Source: Dastarcus helophoroides (taxonomy: Eukaryota; Arthropoda; Insecta; Coleoptera; Bothrideridae). Taken from it: a stretch of 64,000 nucleotides of DNA. Location: assembly GCA_028583605.1 (NCBI GenBank), contig CM053326.1, forward strand, positions 13,308,587 to 13,372,586. The letters are read 5' to 3'. Positions 46,574 through 58,599 of the stretch are shown piece after piece. Numbering within the stretch: the first letter of the stretch is position 1; the number at the start of each line of letters is the position of its first letter. Below the pieces are notes generated by a model, which was not told the DNA's origin, made no database searches, and was given only the letters and a program-made list of their open reading frames with translations. Position numbers and translations under genes: made by a program.

Positions 46574-49500
46574 TATTTTCCAGTAATATGGAAAATCTTT
46601 GAGGTAAAATTCAGTGGTGACAATGATTTGCAAAAAATTTATTAATATCAATACTAAGTTTGTATCAGAAGATGATAGTAGCATAGTTCCTGACGATTAT
46701 GTTGGAGCCAAAGCCGTAAACATTTCTGATAATTTTAAAGAAGCAGAAATAATCGATAATTTAATCAAACAAAATTTGGTTAACTATTTCCCATGAACGA
46801 ACATCTCCATTGGGCATACGCGCACTTTCTCGAAGGTGCTTGCTTTAGAGAAATTTTACTGTACTTGTAACGTGTAATATATCCTCTGTAGTTGTTTATT
46901 TCTGTCTATAATATTTTCACATATCTTGGTACACTATAACTTCTCTCCCCTTCATATTGGATTAGCATTTGTGAAAATTCATTCCTTAAGGGAGTAAAAT
47001 AAGGGGAAAAAATGTATTGCTAGTGAAAAATATGGTTTGAGAAAAATTGGATATTTTCAGAGACTTTACCATTTACCAATGACAAATCTCATCGGATACA
47101 CGATGCTTAATTAATTCGCGAAAAAATTATGTATAATGAATGATCTATTACAAAGTCAAATATCCTGTAAAGATCATATCAGAGGAGCTTTCAGTTGGAC
47201 ATAAAAGAATTATTTATCAACATATGGCGACTTTTTATGGAAGTAATTAAAAAATAAACTAATAACAAATCATAAAACTGGTTTATTAAGATATAGTAAT
47301 AACGACTTTATTACGCCTTAAAAATACGGCTTCCCAGGTTTATTAAAGTTTATGAAAGATATAATAACAAGAAAGACCAGTTGGCCAAATAAGATAAAGT
47401 TTGCGTCTTTCTCTGGATTGTATAATAATCTTCGTAGCCTTTTCACATACACAATGGACTATGAGCTTCTTCAAGTTTAGCCTTTTATTGAATTTAACGT
47501 GAATAACTCCCTAAGAAGTTCAAACGAAACTTTTTACACATTGGGATCGAAAATTCTGAGCCATTTATTTTGCAGAGGAGCAATTAAGTGCATTTAATTA
47601 GATCTTCTAAACAGTAAACTGGTTAGTTAGTGTATGCAAATACATCGTTGCAACATATTAAATGAGTTGCATAGAGACAAAGCTACGGCAATAATTATTA
47701 ACATAATTCACACCACAATACTATCGAACAGTACAAGATATTCATTTACACTAATATTATAGAGGTAAAATTTGTTTGTTAGTTTATTTGTTTTTTGTTT
47801 CACTCCTAAAAAGCTACATAATATACTTCCACTAACATTATTATTTTTTTAACATTTCTGCGACCCAGTTTGGAAATATTAAATTTTTAGTAATGAAAGT
47901 TGACAATATTAATATTCTAAAACATTTTTGAAATATGACTACATGATATCCAAATTCTTAAAACGACCTGATAGCAGCTGACAAAAATAGGTTAGTTTAT
48001 TTTATACAGAATAGGAAAAAAAATATAGAAGAGCTAAATTAGACATGAACATTTTTTTAATAAATTATGAAATTATAAAAAATATGAAAAAAGTGAAAAA
48101 ACGTAAAACAGCTTGTAGCATTGGACATCGATGTTTTGCTCTAATTTGAAGTCATCAACAATGCATAACAAGGAAAATAAATAATAAAAAAGGAATAAGT
48201 AATTAAAGTAATAAATTGAAAAACACATTTTTTAATATCAATAGATGTTTAATCAATAATTGACGGTGGTAAAAATTTAAATATCTAAAGCCCGATCTAA
48301 AAATAAACAACTACTCCGAGGGCTAATACCTCTTCCGGCATTGAACTACACTTGTGGACCGAACTTCATGCTCTTGGTGATTATTGTTCTTCACCGCCGG
48401 AAGGTCTTTGACTTATTAGTTAAAAGCATTCACCATGTGCGAATCCGTTCGTCTCGTTAAAGGAATATGATTATTCTTCATTTTAGACTTTTATGTTTCC
48501 AGTCAATAAGAGTCTAAAATGAAGAATAATACTTTCACTGAATGACATATGTTACATTTTATTTTGATAAATATAAGTTTTTAGTTCAAGAGAGAACGAA
48601 AAATCGGGTTGAATAATTGAATTTAACTGCCAAGATCTCCTACATCCGAGAGACTTACCACAGATGAAATATGACGTCATTGGACTTTGCCGTTGGTAAA
48701 CTACACCAGAAAGTAACAACAATCGATTGTCATCCTAACACTTATGCAAGTAAAATGAAACCTAGATTACAAATTCATGCAGCCCTCCAGGCGTGTATAG
48801 TGAATCATAGGTAGCTGAACTACCAACAGTTGAAACACTGCCACCTAGCGAAGCGGTTGCTCTCTAGGAACAGTTTCCCAGAAGACAAGGATTCCAACTG
48901 CACAGACCAATATCAATAGGTGTGAACATTTATTAGATTCGAAGTTTGGAAGTTCTGGTTTCCAAACTTCGAATCTAATAAATGTTCAAACCTATTGGTC
49001 TGTGCATTAGAATCCTAACACTTCTTAACTCTTGAACACTCTAAAAATTTCGATCTAACTTGGTAAACAAGGGATAGTTGAACCCAAAATATGATGAGGA
49101 TAGATGTCATAGTTGGTAACTATTTTTGGGGCATCTTTCTTCTGCAAGGCATAATCTTTTTTTCTTTGAAATGGCTTTCTTGATTTCGATAAAATTTGGT
49201 AACTGGAAAACTAATCCAGATAGGTGCTATTTGGGTAACATATCGCGTTCGTTATAAAAATTTTAATTTTATACAATGAAACAGAGTAAGACCTTTATAT
49301 TCTGGTATCGAATATATTGAATAACATTTAAAGTGTTCGAACAATATCGTAGATGACTACTTCAAGAACATTTTTTTATCTCCAAATGACCCTACAGATT
49401 TAAATAAACCTAAGAATTTTTTGGGTCAAAAAATGATCTAGATATAGGTGCCGTTCTATTAAAAATTCTGGATGATGATTTTTTTTATCTGCATATTATA

Positions 49501-50104
49501 TTTTTATAATTTCAGATATTCGTTTTTCGGAACAAACTTCAGATGTAGCAGAAGTATTTAAAATTTGACTAATATGATAAGGAAGTTCCTTCAGGAACAA
49601 TTTCTTTCTTTAAAATCGTTTTAACGGTTTCAGTAAAATTTATAGTAAATGGAACTTTTTGGGTAAAAAAAAAATAAAACAAGGAGAGGGAAAATATATG
49701 ACTTCAAACAGAGCCTAGATCGGTTCCTAGATTCACATATTATCATTAAAAGATTTCAACAGTTCTTATGATAGGTTAGAATACCTTATCTGTTGATAGA
49801 AAATAATATACACATGAGGAAAGTTTTTAATAATCCATAGGGAGAACCTAATGGAAGATTTAACATTAAGAGCGCATCGGTTGGATAACCGACGTGCCTT
49901 GTTTTTCCCTACACCGACCGATCTAATTGAACGGAGAGTGGAACCATATGGATAAGAGATATTCCGCGGCGACAATCAGTGTTTTTACTTAAACTAGCAC
50001 GCAACAATTTTATTACCATTTGCATTACTTATTCTTACAGTCTGTTGATTTAATCAACCTTTTGTGCCCTCTGAGGTGAAATAACATATTGGTAAACAAA
50101 TTGC
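46574..50104. other. no gene; AT-rich with two hairpins
   Basis: Hairpin 1: 48470-48530, 20-base arms ATTATTCTTCATTTTAGACT and complement. Hairpin 2: 48888-49016 (separate entry). A patch at 48290-48440 is richer in G and C (CCGAGGGCTAATACCTCTTC) without a frame. From 49080 to 49680 similar words (TTTTTGGGTCAAAAAA, TAGGTGC) recur loosely. A 60-codon frame at 46614-46796 is not recognised. Confidence 0.4.
48888..49016. repeat. near-perfect hairpin, ~60-bp arms
   Basis: Left arm AAGGATTCCAACTGCACAGA ... CTTCGAATCTAATAAATG mirrored, right arm ending TGCATTAGAATCCT. The inner 25 bases around GATTCGAAGTTTGGAA match exactly; the loop is 7 bases (GTTCTGG). Small differences lie near the outer part. 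Likely a young fold-back MITE. Confidence 0.8.
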
Positions 50105-50515
50105 CTAATTGAAGAAGAGAGCTTGACCGATTCTCTCACTAGAGCACAGGCGGATGGTTGGTGACTCTTTTCTACAAGTACTATCATGGGAGATGCTCGC
50201 AGGAACTAATAGGATTGATTCCTCCAAGGGCAAAATTATTGAGGCATACAAGACAGTCGGAGATAGCAATTTTCTGTGCGGTCCAGCCTGACGCAGTGAG
50301 GACTTCTGTCTACGGAGACTCTTTTTTTTATAGAATTTCCAAGCTATGGAACTCGTTACCGAAAGGAATTTTCCCCAAAAATTACAACCTATCCTTGTTT
50401 AAGAAGGCGGTTCATCGCCATCTATCCTTGTTTCCGCATCCTACTCGCAGTGCTTTAAAGGCATAAAGGGATTGCCCTATGCGAGTGGATTAAACTTTAA
50501 AAAAAATTAAATAAA
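50105..50515 (+). mobile_element. jockey-like 3' end, well preserved
   Basis: One frame at 50158-50466 encodes FYKYYHGRCSQELIGLIPP, then RISKLWNSLPKGIFPKNYN and LSLFKKAVHRHLSLFP, ending in a stop after LKA. Upstream codons (SLTDSL) are out of frame. The 3' sequence GCGAGTGGATTAAACTTT plus an A-rich tail ends near 50515. Compared with 15860-16462, it keeps the reading frame that copy lost near its own RTSKL. Confidence 0.8.
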
Positions 50516-51276
50516 GAAACGAGCTTGCTCCAGCAAAGTAGGGGACTAAATTTAGAGGACCTGTAGACGAGCCGATAGATTTAAGAAAAAATGTTCCTTA
50601 GCGTTCTACATGATCATTTAAACATTTTCCTTACCTGTATTCTATATATTCAATCAACACCTTCTCATACCCGCAATTCATACAGACGAAGTCATTTAAA
50701 ATAAGCGTAGATGCAGATGCGCGGACAAAGTCGCCCAGTTCAGCTGGTAGTCCATAAATAAAGAAATAAAGAAAATAAAGAATATATAAAATGAATATGG
50801 CATAATCCCGCATGGTAAAATTTTGTTTGAAACAATCACGATTATTCGCTTTGTTTGACAATCTGGTGACTATCGATTGCTAGTTAGAATAGAAGTATTG
50901 TATAAACAGTAACCAGTTCACACATATTCAAATGGTTGTTAGCTGATGTGCAATGAGTTGTACAAATAACGTGTTTAAATATTGGATATTTGTAGTCCCT
51001 GACTAGAACAATTTATTTGTTGTCCATTGGTCTGTTACTAACCCCCTCACAAAGCACAAAGCTTTCATTTAGAGGGCATTTGCAAATATTTGAGCTGATA
51101 TAAACGAGTGAAATAACTAAAACTGACTGCGACTGCTCAAAGCGCAGCAAAATTCTATTAATATTGCAGTAGCGCAGTAAATAATTCTTGCACCGTCATT
51201 AATAATGTTTTTCTGTTAATAAAACTTATAACGTCTAGTACTGCAAATTAGCAGCGGCAAATTGTTACCTTTTTTA
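50516..51276. other. no feature recognised
   Basis: AT-rich sequence; no gene or repeat was identified. Confidence 0.3.
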
Positions 51277-51595
51277 TACAGGGTGATTAACATAAGGAGT
51301 ATGACCCTCACTAGGCGAAACACAAGTGAATATACAACATTCGTTGATGTCTAGAGTGGGAAATTTTATCTTTGGACACCCCTTTGGATATGTTAAACAA
51401 TTAGTTTTATCAATAATAACTATCTTTATCATAGTACAAGATCCCGACTAAGGTCGACTTACGATCATCTTTTATTTGAATGAGATGGATTTTTAATAAA
51501 AAATGGTAATGCACAAACCAATAAATCGCTATGTAACGTAGAAGGTACCGAGAGTACGGTACGTAATTTTTGGAAGGAAGTCAACATTTTGCAAA

Positions 51596-51665
51596 GCGTG
51601 GTAGCTCAGTGGTAGAAACCTACGTAATATGAAGGCCAAGGATTCAATACCCCCGATGATTCGTT
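51596..51665 (+). other. tRNA-like sequence (left arm of fold-back)
   Basis: GCGTGGTAGCTCAGTGGTAG fits a box A (TRGCNNAGTGG-like), and GGATTCAATACC, 40 bases on, fits a weak box B. A full cloverleaf is not convincing: the acceptor stem does not pair. Probably a SINE-type or pseudo-tRNA head rather than a working tRNA gene. Confidence 0.5.
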
Positions 51666-52011
51666 TTTAAATTTTATAACATAATTTTTTAAAATCATTT
51701 CTCTTCCTTCATTCCCTTCACTTCAATATGTACTCCAAACTTATCTATTCTGTTTATATTGATATCCTAGTACTGGGGCCAATAGGTAACCTAATAGATC
51801 TTGTATTCGCTATTGGCATGATTTTTTAAATAACAAATGAGGGAATTGATAAAAAAATGATTTACTTGTTTTTAATTAAGGGTATTCTGGTTAGGCTACC
51901 CTTTTTCTTGTAATAAAATTAACTTCATTTTGATATTAGTTAAATAATACATGAGGAGACTTATCCCGAAAAATTAATTAATGTAAAACAATTAAACAAA
52001 TAGTATTTGTC

Positions 52012-52082
52012 CCTAGCGAGGATCAAAATTCGAACCTTCGACTTGGAAGATTGACGTTCCACCGCTGAGTTATCACCATATG
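52012..52082 (-). other. tRNA-like sequence (right arm of fold-back)
   Basis: The minus strand reads GTGATAACTCAGCGGTGGAA (box A-like) and GGTTCGAATTTTGATCC (box B, near consensus), with CTTCCAA in the anticodon-loop position, as in glycine tRNAs with anticodon UCC. The anticodon stem pairs imperfectly. It is the inverted counterpart of 51596-51665. Confidence 0.55.
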
Positions 52083-52959
52083 ATATCCATAAACCTTATA
52101 CACTTTACTTACTCAGATCATGTGCCGCACTTCTATATCTTCATACCTTCTACTTAACTAGGCCACCCATGCGCGATTTGTTGATTTGTGTGTTATCATT
52201 TATTTAAAATACGGCTCATTCAAATAACAGATGAGGTTAGGTTGATATTAATCCGGATCTTACGAAAACCCAAGACAAGATTAAAATTGTGCTAAAAAAT
52301 TTTCAAATTGTGTCCTTTATTCTTCAAATAGGCGTGAATTATTAGAGGCGGGACAATAGTGGCTAAAATTACGGACATTATTTGTTTACATACGATGCTG
52401 TTAGCCATGATATCAGGGCTGTCCAACGTACATAATTTATTATCCTTCCTACTCATGATCTTTGTATATTGGGTTGCCTTTTGGGCTCGTGAGGGTAGAG
52501 CCTTAGGTGAATCACCCTGTATTATTCACTTCATTGCTTGTCAATTTTAATCAGAATGGTATTTGCATTGGGAATATTATATCTATCCAATTTAGGACAA
52601 AAATGTACCTTTTATTTATCAGTTATCACCTTAAAATACTATTTTTAAATAACATTTATAAATACAATATGAATAAATTCAGTACTATATAAATATAAGC
52701 AAAATTATTAATTTTCCATAAATATTATGTCTGGGTAGTATGTCCATGTTGGCAAGAAAGTATGTAATTTGTTATAAAAGCTAGTGATATATTTCTCGAT
52801 AAACTTTTTTCTGAAAAATTGGTGAATTTGCCCACTTTTGGACCTTATAAGTAGCAAAAAATCTAAAACACCTTCCATGTAAGGTCATGACCATTAGTGA
52901 CAGTTTTGTAAACTTGAAATAACATTATTAACTATGAGAAAATACAATGAAATTCTAAT

Positions 52960-53150
52960 CGTAGCATTGATACCTTAAAGGCCTTTAACAGGGCCTGGAA
53001 TTGATCTCTTCTCTTCAAATTAATGTCTTATTGACTCCCATCGGTTCTTTCTCTTGATATTCAGTTTCAGTTGATAATTTCAGGGGTGTCCCAGGGGCCT
53101 GTCTGTTTATTACTCTGTTTCAATTGATCCATAAATGATTCTTTGGCTTC
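52960..53150 (+). mobile_element. short RT fragment, jockey-like
   Basis: Frames give TLKAFNRAWN, then a stop, SLLFKLMSY, and after a gap SVSVDNFRGV and GVSQGPVC, in the order of RT motifs A and B (KAFDRVW ... GVPQGS). The catalytic Asp region is not readable. Very short, so identification is moderate. Confidence 0.4.
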
Positions 53151-53154
53151 AAAG

Positions 53155-53720
53155 AGCATGGGCCAAAATTGTTTGTTTGTTGTTTTGTTACTTTTTATAA
53201 TAAGCATGTTTGGGGCGACGAAAATTATCATGTTCTAATGGAATCTGAACATCGAATACATTTTTCATTTGAATGGGTTTTATAGTCGACAGGTTTCTAG
53301 GTGCTGTTGTTTTACCAAAACCATTAACAGACGCTTCCTATCTGACCATTCTGCAGAATACAGTGGATGGGCAAACTTTTGGATTATATTTCTTTGGACT
53401 TTAGACTGAATGCAAGAAATCATGTGCTGCAGCTCATTTTTTGATTGCCGTTAGAGAATATTTAGGACAAAATTTTTCCACGTAGATGGGTAGTAGACCT
53501 CTCTTTTGGGTTTCAAGAATACCTGATTTAAACCCTCTAGATTTCTTTTTTTGTGAATACTTGAAATCATTAGTCTATGATCCTCCTGTAAATATAACCA
53601 AGAATATGCAGCTATGAATTGAATAAATCCTTGAGACAAAGACGCGTTTGCTTGGAAATGAATTTATAAATTTATCAAAAATGCCGGCAAATTCTTGAGA
53701 CAAAGATATATTTACTTGGA
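53155..53720 (+). mobile_element. Tc1/mariner-superfamily transposase remnant
   Basis: Plus-strand pieces in order: KHVWGDENYHVLMESEH, GFLGAVVLPKPLTDASYLTI, AAHFLIAVREYLGQNFS, then RIPDLNPLDFFFCEYLKSLV and YDPPVNITKN. This is the C-terminal half of a familiar insect transposase type with a PDLNPLDFFLWGYLKSLVY block holding the last acidic residue. Frame changes and stops occur between pieces. Similar words continue weakly to about 53720. Confidence 0.65.
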
Positions 53721-55017
53721 ACTAGAAAAGGGGCACTTTAAAGATCTTAGGCCTAGCGCTGACACACAATTTTCAGTTGCGCAACTATTTGGTTTTAAGA
53801 GCGACTTGCTATGGGTTTATATGGTAGCGCGCCCACATGCAACTAAAAGTTACTGCAACTAAACAGTTTGTGTTTTGTCACAAACTAAACGATTGCACAA
53901 CTACCTGCAACTGTTTTGTATCGCATTGGGTTAAATGCACTGGCGCTGACTTGCAAGTGAAACCATGCAATTTGTAGCATGATCATCGCAGACAACAAAG
54001 GGTGTAATTTAATTTCTAGTGTAAATTTTTAAAGTTGTAACATTATTTGTAATTTCTTTCTGTTCCGGTAATAATTTTGAAGTACTCTTATGTATAGGCT
54101 TTATAACCCTTGATTTTTGTTCCATTGCCACAATTCTCGTAATTCGAGGCGAGGATAATTTTGACTACAAGACAGTTGGGTTGTAAAAATTCTACAGTTA
54201 GGTGACAAGACATAATGAACCATATCGCCCCTTTTCCCTTTCAGTTCCTAGAAGTTACTAATTACCAATATTGGTGTTTTCTTTTTCTGTATCTTATAAA
54301 GGAGAAAAAAAGAACTTCAGTATTTCTTAACGGGTACTTGCGATAATCACGGTTGTCTTGTATCTAATTTTTTGTATTAAACTCAGTAAGTTACTTGTGT
54401 GTTGTGTCAAATTAGCCACCCATAGAACTTAGACTAGATGATGTAAACAAGTTTAATTCGAATTACTTGACAAGTCGATATGATTTCTATAGAACCACAT
54501 GGTAAGAAACAATTTTTATACATATTTAATTTATAAGCTCTCAATCATATAAAATGAAGTGCTGCACAGTCGCGGTGCTGCGCCACTTTAATGGACAATT
54601 AATTTTTTAAATTACCCTACCAATTAGAAATTTCCCCAACTTAAAAAAATATTTCTTTGACTTTAAACTTAAACTATAAAGTATACAACTTGAACTTTTG
54701 TACTTAAGTTATTATTCAATATTCATCCTATTACAGTTCAAAAAAAACCGCATCACAAAAATAAACAATTACAATCATTAATTATTTTTTGAATGACTTT
54801 GCAAGCAAATCTACGTGCAATTTATAAAATTGTCGTTTTATTAAATGCTGGCTTGTAAGGGGCTGTACTCAATATCGCTTCCTAGGTTTTCTTTTTTTTT
54901 CTTTTACTTAATTCGAGAGCACATACAGTAGCTAATTCGAAGACGTCCATATTGAAACTAAAAGTTTCAGTTGCATGTGGGCTCGCCTGCCTGAGACCAA
55001 ACTGTTTGGTTGAGTAA
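53721..55017. other. no gene; words related to GTTGCAACTAAAAG at 53770-53900
   Basis: The stretch 53754-53990 repeats TTGCAACTAAAAGTT-like words several times in both orientations and has GCGCTGAC near both ends (53757 and 53943); this may be a small MITE. A related patch lies at 54950-55010. Otherwise AT-rich. Confidence 0.3.
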
Positions 55018-56160
55018 GTGAGCGCGATGTTTATTAAAAGTTTATTGTATATTTCGTTCCATACTATTACCTCTTTAAATATTTTAATAGATTTTAAAAC
55101 GGTGGCACAGGCTTCGGCTCTTTGCTTGGGAGCTGGAGGAATGTGGAACGCGACTGGTAAAATGGTGAGCCGCCAGCGCATAATTGAGGGGGGGCTCCAT
55201 AGGGCGCCCATTCTGGGTGTTCTGATGGACCATCTACCAGTGAAGTATAACTTCACAAAATCGGATCGTATAAAATTGGATGAACCATAGGCAAGAATCC
55301 CAGATGTAAATAAATACAAGGATGGATCGAAAACAAATACGGGCATTGGAACAGGAATCTTTTCGGAAGACTGACCCTAAATGTATGTGTTAAATTAGAC
55401 AAATATTTAACAATCTTCTTAGCGGAGATGTTGGGAATTTTATATAGCGCCGAGCAACAAAGCCACTGAAAATTACAGGAAAATATATCCAAATAAAGAC
55501 GGACAGCCAGGCAGCCCTTAAGGCTCTGAGGAATCTGAAAACAATCTCAGAGCTGGTATGGAACTGCCACCTAGCTTTAGAACGTCTATAAAATGAGAAT
55601 GCAGTTGATTTAGTATGGATCAAAGGACATTCTGGAAAAAAGAGAAACGAGCGTACTGACAAACTGGCGAGGAGGGGTTCAGAGGGACAATTCATTGGAG
55701 CAGAATCAACCCTTTCCCTGGTTAGATCGACCTGGTTAGATTGACACAAAGCCCAATGGGCCTCAATAACAACATGCTGACAGACTCGCGTGCTGTGCAG
55801 GAAAAGTACAAAACTATGCCTACAAGTTTTAAGAGATAACCTCAGGAAACTTGTAGGAATCTGTCGATTAAACAAACATTTTTACACAATGGCGATTATA
55901 AACGACCCGAGCTGTAGGGGGTGTTTAGAAGAAGATGAGAGTGTCAAACACGTGACATGTCACTGTCCGGCACTAGCTATAATCAGAGGATCCACGCTGG
56001 GGGACTTCTGGCCTAGTGTGGTCAGTTTAAAGGAGGCGTATCAAAGGGATATTCTTCAGTTTCTGGATGAATGAATGACCAAGGACGCCCCAATCACGGG
56101 GATAGCACAATGGGTCCGGAAAGGGCGCCCTAAGTGCTGTCCTAAGCATTTTTAGGCAAC
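55018..56160 (+). mobile_element. LINE 3' end with RNase H domain and zinc-knuckle-like C-terminus
   Basis: Plus-strand protein pieces: TVAQASALCLGAGGMWNATG and HRAPILGVLMDHLPVKYNF; then KYKDGSKTNTGIGTGIFSED, the first RNase H block with its Asp (DGSK); FLAEMLGIL (Glu); IQIKTDSQAALKAL (second Asp); LVWIKGHSGKKRNERTDKLA (HSG...D). A C-terminal part follows in an open frame 55790-56074 with LNKHFYTMAIINDPSCRGCL and HVTCHCPALA, a Cys/His cluster. RNase H after the RT is a trait of I, R1/LOA-type and related LINEs. Frames change several times, so it is dead. The RT itself is absent. Minus-strand frames across this region are shadows. Confidence 0.78.
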
Positions 56161-58599
56161 CTACTCCAAATCAAGAATCCAGAATAACGTTTCGGGTAGT
56201 TTTTTCTCCGTAATTCTCCTCTGTTGGGATCCCGGATTTATAATTTTATAGAGTCTTGACGAAAACTTGACACTTCAATATTTAGGATTAGTGATTTTAA
56301 AAAACCTACAAGATTAATAATCTGGGTGGGATTTTTCCAAATGCGCTCTGAATACAACGACTTTTAGTAAAACAAGATTTTTGAAACATATGCATTTGGT
56401 ACTTCCTTAAATTGTCGGGCGGGTGGGCACCCCGGTCCTCCTAGATTTAGGGATGCAGCCATATTGGTCAATTTTGGTATTGGAAATTTGCAAGTTAAGT
56501 TCATAGCATGCTATGTCTCCGCAGCTCTACATCACATCTTTCTGTTTGTAATTAATATAAGGCCAACTAAGGCGCGAGCTCCAAACTGCATATTTTTTAG
56601 TCATCAAAAATAATTTCCAGCGTTTTTATATGATGAGGGTTGCCAAACATATTTGTCTGAGGCAGTGTCAATATTTAATCAATCACTAAAAAAAAATTAA
56701 ATACTGATACACATTACATATAAATAACTTCAAAAAGAGAACCCTTATTAATTGGAAAGTAAATCTAAATTACATTAGATCTGCATTTCCGTAAAGTCAA
56801 TGGAACAAATGCAAGAAGTGCTGCCAATTTAGTAAACTGTGCTCTATTTATAACCTACTGATCTAAATTATAGACTTACGTTTTACGTTTACTCTATTGG
56901 CTATTGGCCCACATGAGACGGAGACTTAAGATTACTCAACATACTGAATTAGCTTTTAAAATTAGTCGCTTTAAGATTCAGTAATAGACTAGAAATTTTC
57001 GAAGCTCTGCATGAAAATCTGTCACTGATTATTTCCTATAAGTTATCTCGTAAATAGCCTTTCAGCAATCTTGTGTATGTCACTTGCGTTGTCAATGGAA
57101 TAAACAATGCCAGAATACGTGGCTTTAATTAGAAGTTTATAGTGCAGATGCCGGGAAAAATTCCATCTAGGTAAAATAATACGAGATCTTGAAATGGCCT
57201 GAATTCAATAACTGGAGAAATTTTTATTTTAGAAAGGTAGGTGAAATAATTAAATATTTTCCTTTAAGTTAAGTAAGAATAATGGAATGAATGAAATTCT
57301 ATCTATTTAATGAAACTTATTTTTAGACACAATAGAGTTCGTGTATTACTTATGTATGTATTACATACTACAAACTGAAATTAATAATAGCTGGAATAAA
57401 TTTGTTTGCCATGAATAGTTAAAATTATATGTATAACGAAGTTACGTGTTTCTGCTTACCACTACTATCGAGAAAACACAATTAAAAATTAAATCAATCG
57501 CGTTAAATCACTCAATGATTAAGAAATAAAACCTTGATAATTTTTTAGTCTAAGGAACTGAAATCAGTATAACACTAATTTTACTTGTGTGTTGTATTGC
57601 TTTGTTGGCAGGTCAAATTTCAGCATTTACATATTTCTAACCTTGTGAGTATTTATCCAATTCATTTAATGGGTGGATACAGTTTAAACAAATAAAGTCC
57701 CAAAAAGTTAAAAGCTTGTCGTAGACTGAAACCGAAGATTTTCCCAAGTCTCAATTCTCTGCTACTTCAGATTTCGCCTAGTTAAAAATAAATAATCAAA
57801 CTATTTTAATTAATTTATTTATTTATTTCTGATTTGCTTTTCACCACTCAATGTGATTCGGGATATACTAAAAATTAATTAGAAAGCATTTCTCACTAAC
57901 TTTATTGTCAATAATTCGGTTTATCGCTTTATTTTGTTGCACAAAAATTCTATTTACAATTTTAAATTTGATTAATTTGATTGACTGATTTACATGTAAA
58001 TCGTAGCTACGGTTGTAATGATAGGAAATGAGTTTACGTTTACCCCAGTAAGGTGCCAATGTAATAACTATACTAAGGCACAGAATTTAAGAAACATTTT
58101 TTTTAGCAATTTTATTATTATTTAATTATTTAAATAATTGATATTTTTAACCCTTACTAGGGGGAATTCTTCAATAGTCATAAGTAATAAACTGTGTTAA
58201 CAGTAAATATACAACAACAGATAAAAAAATTAGATTAGAAGGAATATTCGTAGGAGTCTCTGATTCATAGCATAACAAAGGCTAAACAAACTACTAGTAC
58301 AACCGCCGATGATGCGAAAAGACGAAACCTGATCCCATCATATCAGATATTTTTCGAAATATAATAATTTTTTTTATATTTATTGTTGTATTTATTGTTA
58401 ATACAGTTTCTTGATTGTGAATATTTAATTATTTAGTTTTACTTATACAAATTTCGAGTTATTTTCGTAATTTCCGATATTTTATTAAACCTTCGAGTTT
58501 AAAATGATTTTTTTTGAAATTTGGTAATTTGGTAAGGCTATGCAGATCAAATATCTAAATATTTTAAAATAAATTTCGAAAGTTTTCTCAATATTTGGA
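56161..58599. other. no gene recognised
   Basis: AT-rich DNA; the minus frame 57868-58059 has no motif. A GC-richer line at 56410-56470 (GGGCGGGTGGGCACCCCGG) stands out without further context and might belong to the 3' region of the preceding LINE. Confidence 0.3.

Larger units (their letters stand above)
51277..52521. mobile_element. long fold-back element, TACAGGGTGATT ends, two inverted tRNA-like units
   Basis: The outer ends TACAGGGTGATTAACATAAG at 51277 and the mirror CTTAGGTGAATCACCCTGTA ending at 52521 form a terminal inverted repeat that extends through ACCCTCAC. Further in, the two halves remain related: TTATTTGAATGAGATGG on the left faces TTATTTGAATGAGCCG in the reverse complement of the right, followed by ACAAACCAATAAATCG and ACAAATCAACAAATCG. 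Each half then reaches a tRNA-like sequence. TA may be the target duplication. No transposase. The centre (51680-51990) has no recognised content. Confidence 0.75.

Noticed and set aside
51596..51665. A working tRNA gene
   Set aside because: Box A is good, but box B is weak and the acceptor stem does not pair.
54882..55346. 154-codon minus-strand frame
   Set aside because: Antisense to the LINE with RNase H; no motif of its own.
55390..55875. 161-codon minus-strand frame
   Set aside because: Antisense to the RNase H region of the same LINE.
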